DNA of 64,000 nucleotides, from NCBI RefSeq assembly GCF_030269125.1, contig NZ_BSSM01000003.1, positions 1 through 64,000 of the forward strand. The letters are read 5' to 3'. Below the pieces are notes generated by a model. It ran no database searches. It was not told the DNA's origin and saw nothing but the letters and a program-made list of their open reading frames with translations. The stretch is from Streptomyces hygroscopicus subsp. hygroscopicus. GTDB lineage: Bacteria > Actinomycetota > Actinomycetes > Streptomycetales > Streptomycetaceae. Below, piece by piece: positions 25,313 to 33,992 of the stretch. A program made the translations under genes and the position numbers. How positions within the stretch are numbered: position 1 is the stretch's first letter; each line of letters opens with the position of its first letter.

Positions 25313-26906
25313 GTGCGCGAGGTACTGCTCCGGCTGGAAGAGCTGCTCTTCCTGACGGATCCGGGGATCAGGGTGGAGTCCGTGCAGGACGATGGCGAAG
25401 TGATCCGATTCGGTGTCAGATGCCGAACGACAGGGGCACGGTGTCCAGGCTGCGGTGGCTGGTCCGAGCGGGTGCACGGCTCCTACCTGCGGTTTCCGGC
25501 GGACCTCCCCGTGGCGGGGCGGCGGGTTGTGCTGCGACTTCGTGTCCGGCGCTTCAAGTGCGAAGACGTCTCCTGCGGGCGGCGGACGTTCGTCGAGCAG
25601 GCCGCGGGCCTGACCCGGCGGTACAGCCAGCGGACCGAACGAATGCGGTCGGTGCTGGCTGAGGTCGGCCTCGCCCTGGCCGGCCGCGCCGGTGCCCGGC
25701 TGGCCGACATCTTCGGAGCGAGAGTCAGCCGGAACACGGTCCTGCGGCTGGTCGACGCTCTCCCAGAGCCCCAACCACCGGGCCCGCGTGTGGTTGGCGT
25801 CGACGAGTACGCGATGCGGAAGGGCCGCGTCTACGGGACCGTGCTGGTCGACGTCGAGACCCGCAGACCAATGGACCTGCTGCCCGACCGTGAGGCTGGC
25901 AGCGTCGCGGCCTGGCTGGCCGAGCATCCGGGGATCGAGGTTGTCTGCCGCGATCGCGCCCCGTTCTTCGCCGAAGGTGCCAGCGTTGGCGCGCCCACCG
26001 CCGTCCAGGTCGCCGACCGGTTCCACCTCTGGCGCAACCTCGGCGAAGCGGCTGAGCGGTGCGTCTCCCGCCACCGCTCGTGCCTTCGCGCGACCTTCGC
26101 CGAGTCGACACCAGCGAACCCTCCAGCGCCGGCCGGGAGCGGGTCGCCGTGGCCCACCGGGCACCGGTTCGCCGATCGCACCCGTGCCAAGCGACGCCGC
26201 CGTCCACGCGCTGTTGGCCGCTGGACACAGCCGACGCTCGATCCAGCGCCAGCTCGCCATGACCTACCGAACCGTCAAGCTGCTGGCCGACGCGACGAAG
26301 GCGGAAGACTTGTTCCACGGGCAGTGGCAGAACCGCAGGACCAAACTCGACGACTTCCGGCCCTACCTGCACGAGCGGTGGGCCGAGGGCTGCACGAATG
26401 CCTGGACCCTCTGGGAAGAGATCAAGACGCACGGCTACACGGGAGGCTACGGAGCCGTCCGCGCCTACCTCCAGCCGTTCCGCACATCCCCGACCGCACC
26501 CGCAGCCCGTCCGCCGTCCGCACGCACGGTCACCGGCTGGATCCTGACTCACCCCGATTCCCTGCCGGAGAGCGAGCACTTGAAGCTCGAGTCCGTCCTT
26601 GCCGACTGCCCCGACCTGGAAGCCCTCGCCGGACACGTCCGCGCATTCGGGAAGATGCTCACCCAGCTCCAGGGCGACCAGCTGCCGCAATGGATCAAGG
26701 CGGTCCGCGCCGACGACCTGCCCAGCCTCCACGCCTTCGCCAACGGTCTTGAACGCGATCTCGCCGCCGTCACCGCCGGCCTGACGCTGCCGTGGAGCTC
26801 CGGCGTCGTCGAAGGCCATGTCAATCGGATCAAAATGATCAAGCGCCAGATGTACGGTCGGGCCGGCTTCGCTCTCTTGCGGAAACGGGTTCTACTGGCG
26901 TCCTGA
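25313..26906 (+). pseudogene. ISL3-family transposase, one frameshift
   Basis: The gene starts GTG 25313. The N-terminal zinc-finger-like part (ARCPGCGGWSERVHGSYLRF, then RRFKCEDVSCGRRTF) and the DDE part (VVGVDEYAMRKGRVYGTVLV, QVADRFHLWRNLGEAAERC) are in one frame. From about 26194 the protein continues in another (AAVHALLAAGHSRRSIQRQL to SSGVVEGHVNRIKMIKRQMY). Removing one G near 26194 (AAGCGACGCC to AAGCACGCC) restores a full-length transposase. It may be a true inactivation or a sequence error. Confidence 0.8.
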
Positions 26907-26914
26907 CGGGGCAG

Positions 26915-27412
26915 TCACGAGCTCTGCTGGAGTCGCTCCGCGGCCTGAGCAGGGGTGTCGTAGTAGCCAGGCCGTGCCAGCAGGACCGAGCTGAAGTAGT
27001 AGCCCTGCTCCTCGTCTGGCTCGTCGTCGGCCGCGAACGGGCGCCAGAAGCTCAAGAGCAGGTCAGAGGCGACGAAAGACGCCGGATCGTCAGGGTCCGC
27101 CTCGATCGAGGTGTACTCGCCCATGCGTTGCACCAGCTCGCGGGCCGGGATCGCGAACACGTCCAGGCCCCGGAAGACGACTCGGTCTGTCTCAGTCGAC
27201 GGCCTCCCAATCTCAATGGCTTCGAGCACGTCTCGTATGCAGTGGATGCTGATCATCAGTCCACTGGGACGGAAGACCTGCTGACCCGGCCGATCAGACT
27301 CCGACACCGCGGAGAGATCGCGGAGCGAGTCCAGCGCCGCGTTGGCCGACTCCCGAGTCATGCCGATCCGCAGCGGGCCAACGCCGTTCGGTGGAGCAAG
27401 GTCGAAGTCCAT
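26915..27412 (-). CDS. passenger gene of the ISL3 element, hypothetical 165-aa protein
   Basis: The protein (MDFDLAPPNGVGPLRIGMTR, later GQQVFRPSGLMISIHCIRDV and ARELVQRMGEYTSIEADPDD) has the look of an intact globular, acidic, cytoplasmic protein. It lies wholly between the transposase stop and the right inverted repeat, so it travels with the element. Small conserved proteins of this type appear next to immunity or toxin genes in actinobacteria, but I do not recognise a family here. It ends nine bases from the transposase stop, tail to tail. Confidence 0.7.
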   Translation of the reverse strand: MDFDLAPPNGVGPLRIGMTRESANAALDSLRDLSAVSESDRPGQQVFRPSGLMISIHCIRDVLEAIEIGRPSTETDRVVFRGLDVFAIPARELVQRMGEYTSIEADPDDPASFVASDLLLSFWRPFAADDEPDEEQGYYFSSVLLARPGYYDTPAQAAERLQQSS

Positions 27413-27580
27413 GCAGGCATGATCCCAAACAGGTCCGTCAGCGAGCCACGAAGGGCCCCAGGCCCTAAAGGCTACGGAGGGTCACTGCTCCACAAGAGTT
27501 GGACCAGAACCTGAGTTTTGAGAGCGCCTGGGTGCTTGCTTCGGGACCATGGTTGTGCTCTGCACGACGAGGGGGCCCGG

Positions 27581-29202
27581 GTGCTGCTGAAGTCCAAGGT
27601 CGATCTGTACGCGGCGATCCGTCGTGATGCGAAGGCTGGTCTGTCGAGCCGTGCTCTTCAGCGGAAGTACGGTGTCGGTTTCCTGACCGTGCAGAAGGCG
27701 TTGACGTCGGCCTGGCCGGAGCCGCGGAAGAAGCTTCCGCCGCGGCCCACGCGGCTGGATCCGTACAAGCCTTTGATCGACGAGATGCTGCGGGCCGACC
27801 TGGATGCGCCGCGCAAGCAGCGGCACACGGTGAAGCGGATTTTCGAGCGGCTGCTGGACGAGCACGGTGCGGACGAGATCTCGTACCAGATGGTCCGTGG
27901 CTACGTTGCTGACCGGCGTGAGGAGATCCGGGTCCAAGCCGGACGAGGTGTGGTGGAAGCCTTCGTCCCGCAGACGCACAAGCCCGGAGCGGAGGCGGAG
28001 GTCGACTTCGGCGACGTGACGGTGCGGCTGGCCGGCGAGCTGGTGACCTGCTACCTGTTCGCGTTCCGGCTGTCCTACTCGGGCAAGGCCGTCCACCGGA
28101 TCTTCGCCTCGGCAGGTCAGGAGGCGTTCTTCGAGGGCCACGTCCACGCTCTCAACACGCTGGGCGGGGTGCCGACCGGGAAGGTCCGCTACGACAACCT
28201 TAGGGCCGCGGTCGCCCAGGTGCTGGGCTTCTCCCGGCATCGCGTCGAGGCCGAGCGCTGGACCGCGTTCCGCTCCCACTACGGCCTGGAAGCTCTCTAC
28301 TGCCAGCCCGGAATCCGCGGCGCCCACGAGAAGGGCGGGGTCGAGGGGCAGATCGGCTGGTTCCGCCGCAACCACCTCGTCCCAGTGCCCGAGGTCGCGA
28401 CGCTCGCCGAGCTCAACGCGGTGATCGACCAGTGGGGGAGCAGGAGGACGAGAACCGTCGGATCCGGTCCCGTCCTCGCACGATCGGCGAGTACTTCGCA
28501 GCTGAGCAACCGCTGCTGGCGCCACTGCCGCAGGAGCCCTTCGAGACGGGCCGGCTCTTCACCCTGAGGGTCGACCGCTACAGCCAGATCAGCGTCCGCA
28601 CCAACCGCTACTCGGTGCCGGTCCGGCTGATCGGCCGCAACGTCCGTGCAATGCTGCACGCCTCCGAGCTGGTCGTTTACGACGGTCGGGACGAAGTCGC
28701 CCGGCATGAGCGGCTGATCGCCAAAGGCGGCACCCGCCTCGAACTGGACCACTACCTGGAAGCTCTCGTGCGCAAGCCCGGCGCCCTCCCGGGAGCGACC
28801 GCGCTCGACCAGGCCCGCTCCGCAGGCAGGTTCACTCCCGTCCACGACGCCTGGTGGGACGCTGCCGTCAAGGCCCACGGCGAGCGGGACGGCACCCGCG
28901 CGCTCATCGAGGTTCTCCTCCTCGGCCGGCACCTGCCACACGAGCACCTGGTCACCGGCCTCGCCGCCGCCCTCAAGACCGGGGCCATGACAGCGGACGC
29001 CGTCGCTCTTGAAGCCCGCAAGGCAGCGGACGCCGACACCGCCCCTGTCGAGGCCCCAGAACCATCAGCAGGAACCCGGACCGGCATCGCCCCGCTGCCG
29101 GCTGCCGTCCGGGCCCGCCTGCCACCCGACAAACGGCCTATGCCGTCGGTCGCTCACTACGACCAGCTCCTGCGGCTCCGCCGCGACCGTCCCACCCCCT
29201 GA
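27581..29202 (+). pseudogene. istA: IS21-family transposase IstA, one frameshift
   Basis: Starts GTG 27581 (VLLKSKVDLYAAIRRDAKAG). The HTH (SSRALQRKYGVGFLTVQKAL), the DDE domain (PGAEAEVDFGDVTVRLAG, VRYDNLRAAV, HEKGGVEGQIGWFRRNHLVP) and the C-terminal part (RPRTIGEYFAAEQPLLAPLP, RVDRYSQISVRTNRYSVPVR) are all present. Near 28437 a one-base loss (CAGTGGGGGAGCAG) separates the two frames. Otherwise it is full length, so the break is recent or an error. istB follows 11 bp later. Confidence 0.85.
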
Positions 29203-29213
29203 AGGAGAACCGC

Positions 29214-30011
29214 GTGTCCATTCCCCGCCAGCGAGGGCTCACCGAACAGGCCGCCACGGCCGCGATCGACCAGGCATGCCGGATGCTGAGGCTGCCCACC
29301 ATCCGGTCCCAGTTCCCCGAGCTCGCCGAAACCGCCGGCCGAGAGCAGATGTCCTACCTCGGATTCCTCTCCGAGCTCCTTCTGGCCGAATGCGACGACC
29401 GCGCCCGCCGCCGCTCCGAGCGACGCATCAAGGCTGCTGGCTTCCCCCGCGACAAGTCCCTGCGCAAGTTCGACTTCGACGCCAACCCCAACATCGACCC
29501 GGCCATGGTCCACACGCTCGCCAAATGCGAATGGATCAAGAAGGGTCTGCCGCTCTGTCTCATCGGCGACTCCGGCACGGGCAAGTCGCACCTGCTGATC
29601 GCGCTGGGCACCGAGGCCGCGATGGCCGGGCACAGGGTCAAGTACGTCCTGGCGACCAAGCTGGTCAACGAGCTGGTCGAGGCCGCCGACGAGAAGCAGT
29701 TGACCAAGACCATCGCCCGCTACGGCCGCGTCGACCTTCTCTGCATCGACGAACTGGGCTACATGGAACTCGACCGCCGCGGTGCCGAACTCCTCTTCCA
29801 GGTCCTGACCGAACGCGAGGAGAAGAACAGCGTGGCCATCGCCTCCAACGAGTCCTTCTCCGGCTGGACCAAGACCTTCACCGACCCCCGGCTCTGCGCG
29901 GCCATCGTCGACCGCCTCACCTTCGGCGGCAACATCATCGAGACTGGAACCGATTCCTACCGCCTCGCGACCACCCGCGCCCGCGCCGAACAACAGCTGA
30001 CCACTACCTGA
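29214..30011 (+). CDS. istB: IS21-family helper ATPase IstB
   Basis: 265 residues, intact. Walker A is CLIGDSGTGKSHLLIALG, Walker B is VDLLCIDELGYMEL, and the AAA+ sensor segment NSVAIASNESFSGWTKTF with DRLTFGG follows. A strong GAAGGAG site precedes GTG 29214. IstB assists IstA in target capture and strand transfer by forming an ATP-dependent filament on DNA. It could work in trans for other IS21 copies even though the adjacent istA reads as frameshifted. Confidence 0.92.
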   Translation: MSIPRQRGLTEQAATAAIDQACRMLRLPTIRSQFPELAETAGREQMSYLGFLSELLLAECDDRARRRSERRIKAAGFPRDKSLRKFDFDANPNIDPAMVHTLAKCEWIKKGLPLCLIGDSGTGKSHLLIALGTEAAMAGHRVKYVLATKLVNELVEAADEKQLTKTIARYGRVDLLCIDELGYMELDRRGAELLFQVLTEREEKNSVAIASNESFSGWTKTFTDPRLCAAIVDRLTFGGNIIETGTDSYRLATTRARAEQQLTTT

Positions 30012-30040
30012 CCTGGGCGCACGAAGCTTCGTGAGCCTCC

Positions 30041-30460
30041 TCAGTGCTCACGGATCCTTGACCACCACCAGCCGCCCACCGTGAAGGCGTTCACCGGCCC
30101 AGGATTCGGCAGAGTGCGACGCTCGAACTCATCGTCGATACGAGCAATCAGCCGGCCGAGGTCGCGCCGGGCACCGCCAGGGAGGTGAAGCATGACCTCT
30201 TCCAGATCATCGCGGGCATACTCCACCTCCAGTCCGGGCTGCCAGACCTGGGATGCGTTCAGATAGCGGCCAGGTTGTCTGAATGCCCACTCGAAACGGG
30301 CGAGCGCGTCAGCAACCGCGCCAGGCCACATCCGCTCATCCTCAACGCGGCGGACAGCTGCACGAGTCCTCGCGGAAACGCCCCGGATCCGCCGAACTAC
30401 AACGTGTCTGCGAGGCCGCCACCGCTCAGCGCGGACGGCCTTCGGGCGCCTACGCGGCAT
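30041..30460 (-). CDS. hypothetical protein, possible IS21 passenger gene
   Basis: 139 residues from ATG 30460. The first third is very arginine-rich; the remainder (GAVADALARFEWAFRQPGRY, then DDLEEVMLHLPGGARRDLGR and LIARIDDEFERRTLPNPGPV) is plausible helical protein. It lies between istB and the inferred right end of the IS21 element on the opposite strand. IS21 elements usually end soon after istB, so about 600 bp with an opposite gene is unusual. The N-terminal arginine stretch may be a wrong start. Function unknown. Confidence 0.6.
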   Translation of the reverse strand: MPRRRPKAVRAERWRPRRHVVVRRIRGVSARTRAAVRRVEDERMWPGAVADALARFEWAFRQPGRYLNASQVWQPGLEVEYARDDLEEVMLHLPGGARRDLGRLIARIDDEFERRTLPNPGPVNAFTVGGWWWSRIREH

Positions 30461-30632
30461 CGCCCTTTCTGATCAACATGCCGCCATCCTGCCACGAACG
30501 CAGCCGACATCGCACGCACGATCGAGCCCCCGCCGACCGGGGGTACTCCTACTTCTCACCAACATTCACGCGCTTTTCGATCACTGCGTGATGGCGAAAT
30601 CCACCGACAAGTGCTCTTGCTTGAAACCTACG

Positions 30633-31364
30633 CAGCCAGGCGAGGTAGCTGCCGTCGGGCAGCACGGCGATCACCCTGCGGGCCTTGCGTCGCTCGATCC
30701 GCCACAGCAGGTGCGTGCCCTGGTCCCGCAGCCTGTGGCAACGAGCCAGACCCCACAGCCCGCGGTCGGCCAGTAACAGCGTGCCGGTCCCGCCACGGGC
30801 GTCCAGGGCGTCGGAGACGATCCGCTCGGATTCCTTGAACCCGCCGACCACGGCATCGAGCACGGCATGCGAGGAACACTCGGCCACCGCGACCACCCGG
30901 GCCTGCGGATACCCCATCGGGCTGCGCGCTGATCCCGACTTGCCGAAGGCGTCATTGTTCGCCGCGGAGTCCGGCACGGCCAGCAGTGTCCCGTCCAGGG
31001 CCAGCACCCGCAGCCCGTGGAAGAGATCATCTTCCCTGCCCAGTGGCCGGGCCACGGCCCGGAACAGTTCCCGCATCACGGTCCATCCCAGCCGCTGCCG
31101 GGCCCTGGTCAGCGAGGACTTGTTGACCCCGGTCCAGGGCCGCAGTCCTGGGTCTCCGGCCTTCACCAGGCGCAGAACCTCCAGGTAGTCGGCCTGTGGG
31201 AACAAGCACATCGCCAGCACGAAGTACACCGTGAACCGGGCGGACAACAGACGCCGGCGCTTCTCCGAGCGACCGGCCTCACCAACCACCCGGTCCACCA
31301 GCTCTGGCGGGCACGACCGGGTCAAGACGCCCAGCCCCAGCCGCTCCAGACGGGCTATCAGCAC
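30633..31364 (-). pseudogene. IS4-family transposase, N-terminal half
   Basis: Starts at the codon ending at 31364. The IS4 N-terminal domain (RLLSARFTVYFVLAMCLFPQ) and the DDE start (LRVLALDGTLLAVPDSAAN, LLLADRGLWGLARCH) are intact. It runs to GSYLAWLR, where the IS21 element interrupts it at TACG. The frame carries on a little into the IS21 end and stops at 30549. The other half is at 24483-25127. Confidence 0.8.
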
Positions 31365-31396
31365 ACCGGCTCAACCAGCCGACAGCCTCAAAAGCA

Positions 31397-31489
31397 ACGG
31401 CATTGTCATCCGTTCGACAGGGGGCAAAAGTCATGCCGGGCCCGGAGGCCAGCGGCCCTCTTGCAGGACCGCGAAAAACATAACGGGGG
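31397..31489 (-). repeat. 93-bp inverted repeat, right copy
   Basis: Exact reverse complement of 24386-24478, upstream of the IS4 transposase start. The inner end ACGGCATT is also found beside the IS4 remnant at 19.6 kb. Confidence 0.85.
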
Positions 31490-31541
31490 CAGCGGCTGAG
31501 GGGTCCGGTGGCTGAGGGAGCGGTGGCCGTCGGGGCGGGCC

Positions 31542-32684
31542 TCACTGGGCTGCCGGGCCGGAGGTGAAAAAGGCGACCATCTGCTCCAGACCGCACTCGC
31601 CGAACATCGTGTCCAAGTTGGCGGCGGACTCGGCGGCGGACTCCTCGCTGCGCGGGAAGAGGGCCTCCTCGTACGCTGCCAGGGCGGCCTCGGTGTCGCC
31701 GGGGTGGGCGGCGATGGCCAGGGCGAGTTCGGCGCCGTCGAGCATGGCGAGGTTGGCGCCCTCCCCGGCGAAGGGGGACATCACGTGGGCGGCGTCGCCG
31801 AGCAGTGTCACGCCCGGGACGCGGTGCCAGCGGTGGCCGACGGGCAGGGCGTGGATACGGCGCGATGTGATCGTGTCCGCGTCGGCGACCAGGGCGCGCA
31901 GGCCCTCGTCCCAGTCCTCGAAGTGGGCGAGGACCGCGGCCTTGGCAGCGGCCTGGTCTGTGAAGTCGACCGTGTCCAACCAGCCTTCGTCGGCCTTGAG
32001 CGCCGTGTAGACGTGGAGGCTGCCGTCGCTCTCCCGGTGCGCGAGGACACCGCGCTCGTGCCCCAGGGCGATGAAGAACCCGCCGCCGATGACCGCGGCG
32101 CTGCGCGGGTGGCGGGTGTCGGCGTCGAACAGGTCGGTCTCGACGAAGGAGATGCCGGTGTAGGCGGGCCAGGCGCTGGAGACCAGCGGCCTGATCCGCG
32201 ACCAGGCGCCATCCGCGCCGATCAGGAGATCGGTGGTAATGGCCGAGCCGTCGGCGAACGTCACCTCGTGACGCCCGTCGCCCAGCGTCCGGGCCCCGGT
32301 GACCTTACGGCCCCAGTGGATCGTGCCGCCGGGCAGGGAGCCCAGCAGTAGGTCACGCAGGTCGCCGCGGTCCACCTCCGGCCGGCCGCCGGTGCCGTCG
32401 TCCTCCTCGGCCACGTGCACCGTGCCGTCGGGGCCGAGCAGGCGCATGGCCTGACCACCCTCGTGGACGATCTTGAGGAAGTCGTCGTGGAGGCCGGCGG
32501 CGTGCAGGGCCTTCTGCCCGTTGGTTTCGTGGATGTCGAGCATCCCGCCCTGCGTACGGGCCGCCGCCGACGCCTCCAACTCGAAGATCGCCAACTCGAT
32601 GCCGTGGACGTGCAGGACGCGGGCGGCGGTCAGGCCGCCCAGCCCTGCGCCGATGATCGCTATCGGGAAATGAGTGGTGCTCAT
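31542..32684 (-). CDS. FAD-dependent monooxygenase, TetX-like
   Basis: 380 residues from ATG 32684. The dinucleotide-binding IIGAGLGGLTAARVL is at the start. ELEASAAARTQGGMLDIHET is characteristic of the TetX-like branch (the GG-x-LD-x-H segment). LLIGADGAWSRIRP and the late GDAAHVMSPFAGEGANLAML complete the class A flavoprotein pattern. Relatives hydroxylate aromatic polyketides including tetracyclines using NADPH and O2, but many have other substrates. Two or three palindromes just upstream match those in front of the neighbouring TetR gene, so expression is probably repressor-controlled. Confidence 0.85.
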   Translation of the reverse strand: MSTTHFPIAIIGAGLGGLTAARVLHVHGIELAIFELEASAAARTQGGMLDIHETNGQKALHAAGLHDDFLKIVHEGGQAMRLLGPDGTVHVAEEDDGTGGRPEVDRGDLRDLLLGSLPGGTIHWGRKVTGARTLGDGRHEVTFADGSAITTDLLIGADGAWSRIRPLVSSAWPAYTGISFVETDLFDADTRHPRSAAVIGGGFFIALGHERGVLAHRESDGSLHVYTALKADEGWLDTVDFTDQAAAKAAVLAHFEDWDEGLRALVADADTITSRRIHALPVGHRWHRVPGVTLLGDAAHVMSPFAGEGANLAMLDGAELALAIAAHPGDTEAALAAYEEALFPRSEESAAESAANLDTMFGECGLEQMVAFFTSGPAAQ

Positions 32685-32812
32685 GGGGCCTCCGGAAGCA
32701 GTAGGGGAATACCTCGGTGCGCCGAGTCATCGCCGCCGACGCCGCAAGGCTCCTTGCTAGGGCGGGGTGCACAGCGGGGCGGCAAGGGGTGTCTCGGCCA
32801 CAGCCACCGTAA

Positions 32813-32839
32813 CGAACATGTTCGCGACGAACAAGTTCC
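32813..32839. promoter_or_regulatory. TetR operators upstream of the TetX-like gene
   Basis: CGAACATGTTCG (32813-32824) is a perfect palindrome and CGAACAAGTTCC (32828-32839) a near-perfect one, immediately adjacent. They match the site before the TetR gene at 33629. Confidence 0.7.
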
Positions 32840-32919
32840 ACGCTGGGCAGCGGCGGACAGCGAGGAGGACTTCCGTGTCTCCTGGCGGCGTCCGCCGTCA
32901 GGCGGGCCCCGCCCTGGGC

Positions 32920-33615
32920 TCAGTCCCCTGCGCCCGGGACAGGTGTGTGCGTGATGCCGTTGACGAGGACGTCGAAACTCCAGCGAATCCTGTCCGGCAC
33001 CGAGCCGCCGATCAGGGCGGGCATGTGCGCGGTGATCGCCGGATGCGTGCTGGCGTCCACAGTGTGCAGGGCACGCACGGTGGCGTCCCAGTCGTCCTCG
33101 GAGGCGGGGTCGTGCTCACGCGTCGAATGCTCGGCAGCCGTGGCTGTCGCATCCTGGAGCAGTTTGTCCACCCCCCAGGCGACCTGCTCGCGGCCGGCGC
33201 CGCTCTGCGAGAGGAGATCGAGGATGCGCTCCACCAAACGCAGGTAGTTCTCACCGCTCGGGCGGGCGACGAGCGCGGCCCGCGCGAGCTGCGGGTGCTC
33301 GAACAGCATTCGGGTGTACGACGTCATGACGGCGCGGAGCTGCTCGCGCCAGCCCCCACCGCCGTCCCGCCCGGTCAGGTCGACCTCGCCGAGCAGGGAA
33401 TCCAGAACGGCCGCGTGCAACTCGGCGGTGTTGGCGACGTAGACGTACAGCGACGCAGGGCCGGTGTCCAGCTCCTGCGCCAGGCGACGCATCGTGACCT
33501 TCCCCAGCCCCTCCGCCCGCATGATCCGCACGGCGGTGTCCACAATCCAGCGCCGGGACAGGGCGGGCTTCGCCGGACGCTCCCGGCGGCTGATCGGCTC
33601 TCTTCTCGCAGTCAT
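32920..33615 (-). CDS. TetR-family repressor of the TetX-like gene
   Basis: 231 residues from ATG 33615. The HTH (GLGKVTMRRLAQELDTGPAS, then LYVYVANTAEL) and the C-terminal helical domain (VLVNGITHTPVPGAGD at the end) are those of the TetR/TetR_C group that includes the classical tetracycline repressor. It is upstream of and in the same direction as the monooxygenase gene. Identical CGAACnnGTTCG palindromes occur in both promoter regions. The inducer is probably an aromatic substrate of the enzyme. Confidence 0.85.
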   Translation of the reverse strand: MTARREPISRRERPAKPALSRRWIVDTAVRIMRAEGLGKVTMRRLAQELDTGPASLYVYVANTAELHAAVLDSLLGEVDLTGRDGGGGWREQLRAVMTSYTRMLFEHPQLARAALVARPSGENYLRLVERILDLLSQSGAGREQVAWGVDKLLQDATATAAEHSTREHDPASEDDWDATVRALHTVDASTHPAITAHMPALIGGSVPDRIRWSFDVLVNGITHTPVPGAGD

Positions 33616-33628
33616 CACCCGATCGTAA

Positions 33629-33640
33629 CGAACACGTTCG
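33629..33640. promoter_or_regulatory. TetR operator at the repressor's own promoter
   Basis: CGAACACGTTCG, a palindrome with the same arms as CGAACATGTTCG at 32813, 13 bp upstream of the TetR start. Confidence 0.7.
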
Positions 33641-33754
33641 AAGTGCAGGGTGTCCGGTTCGCCCTCGGCCGCCACGGAGCTCGGCTGTGCGAGTCGGCCC
33701 GGGGTGCTGTTCTTCGATGCAGGGGCCGTCCGAGGGCCGTTTCCCTCGTGCTCG

Positions 33755-33925
33755 CGTGGGTGGTGAAGGGGCGGGTGGCCGGTCAGCTCGTCATAGACCG
33801 ACAACGGACGGCGACCGACCTCGATATGGGTGGCCGCAGCCCGGTTCAGCAGAGCCTGCAACGGCCCCGTCTCCTCGCCTCTGCGCCATCCGCCCGCATC
33901 ACCATCGACCACCACCAAGAACGTC
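33755..33925 (-). pseudogene. short IS21 remnant (istA/istB junction)
   Basis: The nucleotide sequence around GGTCAGCTCGTCATAGACCG and the translated GPLQALLNRAAATHIEVGRR closely match the region between istA and istB of the dead element at about 3800-3925 (GPLKALLNRAEATRVEVGRR). Only this scrap is left. Confidence 0.6.
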
Positions 33926-33992
33926 ATAGCCAGGGTCTACCAGATGTCCGTGACACAGCGCCGATCGGCTGTCGCCTGAAGTTGGAATGGGC

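Larger units (their letters stand above)
25192..27511 (+). mobile_element. ISL3-family element with passenger gene, 2,320 bp
   Basis: Terminal inverted repeats begin GGTTCTGGTCCAAC (left 25192, right ending 27511) and match at about 20 of 22 bases. An 8-bp direct repeat TGAGTTTT flanks it (25184-25191 and 27512-27519), the duplication length usual for ISL3. It inserted into the left end of the IS21 element. It contains a frameshifted transposase and a second gene on the opposite strand. Confidence 0.85.
25128..30628 (+). mobile_element. IS21-family element inserted in IS4 and carrying an ISL3 copy
   Basis: Flanked by TACG on both sides (25124-25127 and 30629-30632); this 4-bp duplication lies inside the IS4 transposase gene. 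Its left end has repeated GAGAGCGCC motifs (25127, 25151 and, beyond the ISL3 insertion, 27519), like the multiple terminal binding sites of IS21. It contains istA, istB, and a minus-strand gene of unknown role between istB and the right end. The two outer ends are only weakly similar to each other, so the exact limits rest mainly on the duplication and the restored IS4 frame. Confidence 0.7.
24386..31489 (-). mobile_element. IS4-family element split by a nested insertion
   Basis: The two halves of one IS4 transposase gene lie on the minus strand at 30633-31364 (N-terminal) and 24483-25127 (C-terminal), with an IS21 element between them. The outer ends are 93-bp perfect inverted repeats (24386-24478 and 31397-31489). 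Removing 25128-30628 and one copy of TACG joins the halves in frame at SYLAWLR-NSPTKPLARI. No flanking target duplication was found, so the exact outer limits are uncertain. Confidence 0.75.
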
